Of a stretch of 64,000 nt of DNA, positions 62,354-64,000 are shown in pieces (the first letter of the stretch is position 1; every line of letters begins with the position of its first letter). A program made the position numbers and the translations under genes. The stretch covers positions 1 to 64,000 of the forward strand of contig JBFWNN010000005.1 in assembly GCA_050251035.1 (NCBI GenBank), given 5' to 3'. The stretch comes from Taklimakanibacter sp050251035. GTDB taxonomy: Bacteria; Pseudomonadota; Alphaproteobacteria; Rhizobiales; Aestuariivirgaceae. Under the pieces are notes generated by a model. That model was not told where the DNA came from, ran no database searches, and saw only the letters and a program-made list of their open reading frames with translations.

Positions 62354-63313
62354 ATGCTCAATCGCATGCTCACCATCGAAATCGCCCGTGTCACCGAAGC
62401 CGCAGCCATAGCGGCGGCGGGCTGGCGGGGCAGAGGCGATGAGAAGCGTGCCGATCAGGCGGCGGTCGACGCGATGCGCCAGGCGCTCAACACGATCGTC
62501 GAGATGGACGGTCTTGTGGTCATCGGCGAAGGCGAGCGCGACGAAGCGCCGATGCTCTATATCGGCGAACGGGTCGGCGGCGGCAAGAGCTGGCGCATCG
62601 ACATCGCCCTCGATCCCTTGGAAGGCACGACGCTGTGCGCCAAGGCGATGCCCAATTCGATCGCCTGCGTCGCCATGGCGGAAGGCGGCAGCCTGCTGCA
62701 TGCGCCCGACACCTATATGGACAAGATCGCCATCGGCGGGGGGTATCCGGAAGGCGTCGTCGACCTCGACCTCAGCCCGCAAGAGAACATCGCCCGCCTC
62801 GCCAAGGCGAAGGGCGTGCCCACGGCGCAGGTCACCGCCTGCGTCCTCGACCGGCCGCGCCATGAGAAGATCATTGCCGGCGTGCGCGAGACGGGGGCTT
62901 CGGTCAGGCTCATCACCGACGGCGACGTGGCGGGTGTCATCCACACGGCCGACCCGGAAGAAACCGGCATCGACATCTATCTGGGCATCGGCGGCGCGCC
63001 GGAAGGCGTGCTCGCCGCCGCCGCCCTGCGCTGCATCGGCGGGCAGATGCAAGGCCGGCTGGTGACCTCGAGCGCCGAGCAGAAGGAGCGGGCGCGCAAG
63101 ATGGGCATCACCGACTTCAACAAGAAGTTTTCGCTCAACGACATGGCGTCCGGCGACGTGATGTTCGCGGCGACCGGCGTCACCGACGGATCGCTCTTGC
63201 GCGGCGTGCGTTTCGACAAGGAGCATGTCACGACCGAGACGGTGGTGATGCGCTCGGCGACGGGTACGGTGCGCTGGATCAAGAACCGCCGCCGGGCCGA
63301 TATCGGCGAATAG
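62354..63313 (+). CDS. glpX: class II fructose-1,6-bisphosphatase
   Basis: A 319-residue GlpX. The metal and phosphate sites are in GEGERDEAPMLYIGE and DIALDPLEGTTLCA; GIGGAPEGVLAAAAL is another family block. Hydrolyses fructose-1,6-bisphosphate in gluconeogenesis. GGAGGA precedes ATG 62354; 18 nt after hom, so likely cotranscribed, as is usual in alphaproteobacteria. Confidence 0.96.
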   Translation: MLNRMLTIEIARVTEAAAIAAAGWRGRGDEKRADQAAVDAMRQALNTIVEMDGLVVIGEGERDEAPMLYIGERVGGGKSWRIDIALDPLEGTTLCAKAMPNSIACVAMAEGGSLLHAPDTYMDKIAIGGGYPEGVVDLDLSPQENIARLAKAKGVPTAQVTACVLDRPRHEKIIAGVRETGASVRLITDGDVAGVIHTADPEETGIDIYLGIGGAPEGVLAAAALRCIGGQMQGRLVTSSAEQKERARKMGITDFNKKFSLNDMASGDVMFAATGVTDGSLLRGVRFDKEHVTTETVVMRSATGTVRWIKNRRRADIGE

Positions 63314-63315
63314 GC

Positions 63316-64000
63316 TTAAATCGGCAGGTCCAGCACCTCATTGGCGGCAAAGCCCATGGCGGCATAGGCCGCGAGGCTTTCGCTGCCGCGGCCTCGCGCC
63401 GAGGTGAGATAGACCGTTCCGTGCGCGGTGCCGTTCATTCCGGCGCCGTTGATGCCGCCTGGGCCCGTGCGCAGGAGATCGCTGACGCGCCGCGCGATGG
63501 CGGGCGCCGGATCGATATAGGTCACGGGCCAGGGCGCCACGTCGCGGATCTCATCGAGCAGCAGCGGATAATGGGTGCAGCCGAGGACGACGACGTCGGT
63601 CACGCGGTCGTCGCGCTTGCGGAAGACCGGCGCGATCTCAGCTTTGAGCTCGTCCCGGTCGATGGCCTGGCCCTTGAGCTTCGCCTCGGCGATCTCGGCC
63701 AGCCGCCTGGCACCATGCAGGAACACCTTGCAGTGATAGGCATAGGTATGGATGAGCGTCTTGGTGTATTCGCGATTGACGGTGCCGGGCGTCGCCAGCA
63801 CGCCGATGAGGCCCGATTTCGTCTGCGCCGCGGCGGGCTTGATGGCGGGGACGGTGCCGACAAAGGGCACCCGATAGCGCTCGCGCAAGGCGGCGAGCGC
63901 CAAGGTGCTGGCGGTATTGCAGGCGATGACGACGAGGTCGGGCCGGGTCGTGGCGATGAGCTTGCCGACCACGGCGACGATGCGCCCGACCAGCTCGGGC
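63316..64000 (-). CDS. murI: glutamate racemase, 5' end outside window
   Basis: 228 codons visible from the window edge to TAA 63316-63318. The first catalytic Cys is in VVIACNTASTLAL and the second in VVLGCTHYPLLL. Makes D-glutamate for peptidoglycan. The N-terminal part with the catalytic Asp lies beyond the window. Convergent with glpX (2-bp gap). Confidence 0.95.
   Translation of the reverse strand, partial: PELVGRIVAVVGKLIATTRPDLVVIACNTASTLALAALRERYRVPFVGTVPAIKPAAAQTKSGLIGVLATPGTVNREYTKTLIHTYAYHCKVFLHGARRLAEIAEAKLKGQAIDRDELKAEIAPVFRKRDDRVTDVVVLGCTHYPLLLDEIRDVAPWPVTYIDPAPAIARRVSDLLRTGPGGINGAGMNGTAHGTVYLTSARGRGSESLAAYAAMGFAANEVLDLPI

Overview
The window reads as chromosomal DNA of a high-GC alphaproteobacterium, most likely a member of the Hyphomicrobiales (Rhizobiales) or a close relative. 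Evidence is the hybrid kinase CckA, the run recA - alaS - (Lrp, GFA) - icd, a GTTC-N7-GTTC LexA box in front of recA, a one-cysteine DksA, a DUF1127 protein, a ycjX-ycjF-M48 protease operon, and a MetA whose residue 111 is Glu. No rRNA, tRNA, CRISPR array, transposase or phage gene was seen. A run of 100 N at 13671-13770 marks a scaffold gap, so order across it is not proven.

Layout. 1-9090: partial VWA (CoxE-like) gene, a striking silk-like Gly/Pro/Tyr repeat protein (1201-3180), the minus-strand operon ycjX-ycjF-M48 protease, a SixA-like phosphatase, and a P-loop ATPase-metA pair. 9115-9213: cluster of intergenic hairpins. 9364-14616: amine-oxidase-like flavoprotein with a Rieske/flavin-reductase fusion, an SMR exporter preceded by a probable guanidine-II riboswitch, DUF1127, a LysR regulator, a truncated ankyrin gene, the gap, and a MoxR ATPase. 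14870-16618: DksA, a TetR regulator, DUF2852 and a terminator.

16624-34236 looks like an inserted catabolic island. Its left edge touches a decayed etfA tail (16624-16745) and its genes look visibly less GC-rich than their neighbours. It holds a GntR regulator and an SDR on the minus strand, then one long plus-strand block: Tat-exported solute-binding protein, two LivH/LivM permeases, LivG/LivF ATPases, a HyuA/HyuB pair, a 69-residue Cys-rich protein, a DadA-like oxidase, a cupin, an aldehyde dehydrogenase, a small subunit plus GMC dehydrogenase, and an MFS carrier. Together they suggest import of a small polar compound (a lactam, hydantoin or amide is my best guess), ATP-dependent ring opening or carboxylation, amine or alcohol oxidation, then aldehyde oxidation. 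The substrate is not known.

34551-47265: FliO-like protein, cckA, an amidase, a small protein, a two-component system divergent from a MipA-type outer membrane protein, a carboxymuconolactone-decarboxylase-like protein, and a ThDP enzyme with an ALDH7-type dehydrogenase. 47266-53777 is the recA-alaS-icd housekeeping block. 53881-64000 holds an exported TPR-CHAT protein, an MFS exporter, cydAB plus a tiny third subunit, hom, glpX and a partial murI.
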